Source of the DNA: JADKFD01 sp964561825
Lineage (GTDB): Bacteria > Pseudomonadota > Gammaproteobacteria > Xanthomonadales > SZUA-5
Assembly: GCA_964561825.1 (NCBI GenBank)
Contig: CAZLSB010000077.1
Location: 1 to 14,846 of the forward strand
Length of the DNA: 14,846 nt
Direction: 5' to 3'
Positions 14,266 through 14,846 of the stretch are shown one piece after another (the first letter of the stretch is position 1; every line of letters begins with the position of its first letter). The notes below the pieces were generated by a model. It was not told where the DNA came from and did not search any database. It was given only the letters and a program-made list of their open reading frames with translations. The translations under genes were made by a program, and so were the position numbers.

Positions 14266-14829
14266 TCAATTCTCCGGGCCGCCGCTGCCTGGTTGCCCGT
14301 TGCCCGGCTGTCCACCGCCGGGCTGAGTATTACCCGGTGCTGGGGGATTGCCAGGCTGGCCGCCCGTGGGCGGGCTGCCACCCCCGCCAGTCGGGCTCAG
14401 CGCGACCAAGAGGCAGTCGTTGAACGCTTCCATTGCAAAATCGAGTGTGCTCCGGGCGGAATTGCAGAATAGTGATTGTCCGTTGGCGCAGGCGCTCGTC
14501 ACCAAGTTAGCTGGCTGCGCGAGAACCCCCGCTTCACTAGTACAGACGGTTTCGGTCTTGGCGACACTGCCACCTCCCAGAATCATGAACGGAACGCGGG
14601 ACAACGCGTTGCGATCCATCGGCGGAAGGGTGAGTGCATCCCGATAGATCCGTCCGTCGGAATAGCGAATCTCGAACGCGCCAGTCGCCACGTCCAGGCG
14701 CAGCACGCCCTGGGATGAGGCATGCGTCAGAACGCCACGATCCAGGAAGGTCGTGTCATCTCGCGAATCTTTGGCATGTGCAACGCCGATGCCACAGAGC
14801 GCCAATACGGCGAGCAGTTGATATTTCAT
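14266..14829 (-). CDS. secreted protein with Pro/Gly-rich C-terminal tail, unknown function
   Basis: A 187-residue exported protein. Residues 1-19 are a signal peptide (MKYQLLAVLALCGIGVAHA). The mature core of about 125 residues has four cysteines (C96, C114, C122, C139) that could make two disulphides, and an aspartate-rich beginning with VLRLDVATGAFEIRYSDGR. The last 40 or so residues are low-complexity, with repeated PGN, GGQPG and GNGQPG units, as in flexible or surface-exposed tails. I do not recognise the core. The start at 14829 is the only ATG that yields a signal peptide; the upstream ribosome site (GGAT) is weak. It includes PPT and PPA motifs, so translation may be helped by EF-P, but nothing shows that. 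It converges on epmB. Confidence 0.72.
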   Translation of the reverse strand: MKYQLLAVLALCGIGVAHAKDSRDDTTFLDRGVLTHASSQGVLRLDVATGAFEIRYSDGRIYRDALTLPPMDRNALSRVPFMILGGGSVAKTETVCTSEAGVLAQPANLVTSACANGQSLFCNSARSTLDFAMEAFNDCLLVALSPTGGGGSPPTGGQPGNPPAPGNTQPGGGQPGNGQPGSGGPEN

Positions 14830-14846
14830 TTGATATCCAGTCTTAA

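Overview
The window looks like chromosomal DNA from a gammaproteobacterium of the Xanthomonadales/Lysobacterales (a Dokdonella- or Ahniella-like relative would fit). This is inference from gene content: an EF-P/EpmB pair back to back, a UbiG gene with an adjoining MtaD and MupP-like phosphatase, a TfpX/TfpZ pilin accessory protein, a PilH-type regulator, a GC-rich composition and REP-like intergenic repeats. No rRNA or tRNA gene, CRISPR array or prophage is visible.

Layout: 1-337 is non-coding and holds a REP-like inverted repeat. 338-2178 (+) is an overlapping two-gene operon: a LytS-type membrane histidine kinase and its LytTR response regulator. It converges on a membrane fatty acid desaturase (2199-3416, -) whose upstream region carries a heptanucleotide tandem repeat. 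3630-4506 is a gene graveyard: the tail of a DUF3570-like beta-barrel gene joined out of frame to the middle of a TlpA-like thioredoxin gene (both -), then a cupredoxin gene (+) broken by an internal deletion and stop codons. A small secreted protein (4509-4934, -) diverges from a TfpX/TfpZ-type gene (5110-5853, +). That gene converges on a solo pilH-like regulator (5978-6343, -), with two hairpins between them. 6410-6837 is a repeat island: a 40-bp imperfect direct repeat brackets a truncated IS200/RAYT-like transposase gene preceded by three short hairpins.

Next come an AcuI/YhdH-type reductase (6838-7839, -), diverging from a GNAT acetyltransferase with an extra C-terminal domain (7932-8885, +). 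The main housekeeping block is a five-gene minus-strand operon, transcribed 12930 to 8904: efp, mtaD, ubiG, a Gph/MupP-type HAD phosphatase, and a degenerate squalene/phytoene-synthase-like gene. The first four are joined by 4-base stop/start overlaps, so they are probably translationally coupled. epmB, whose product modifies EF-P, is divergent from efp across 98 bases. The window closes with hairpins and a secreted protein with a Pro/Gly-rich tail (14266-14829, -).

How the genes work together: EF-P and EpmB form a clear functional pair (translation through polyproline). MtaD (methylthioadenosine/SAH salvage) and UbiG (SAM-dependent ubiquinone methylation, which releases SAH) are plausibly linked metabolically. 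The kinase/regulator pair and the desaturase could be linked as a membrane sensor and lipid effector, but that is only a hypothesis from proximity. I do not see a convincing new defence or mobile system. The most unusual parts are the decayed gene patchwork at 3630-4506, the repeat island at 6426-6837, and the composition of the efp operon.
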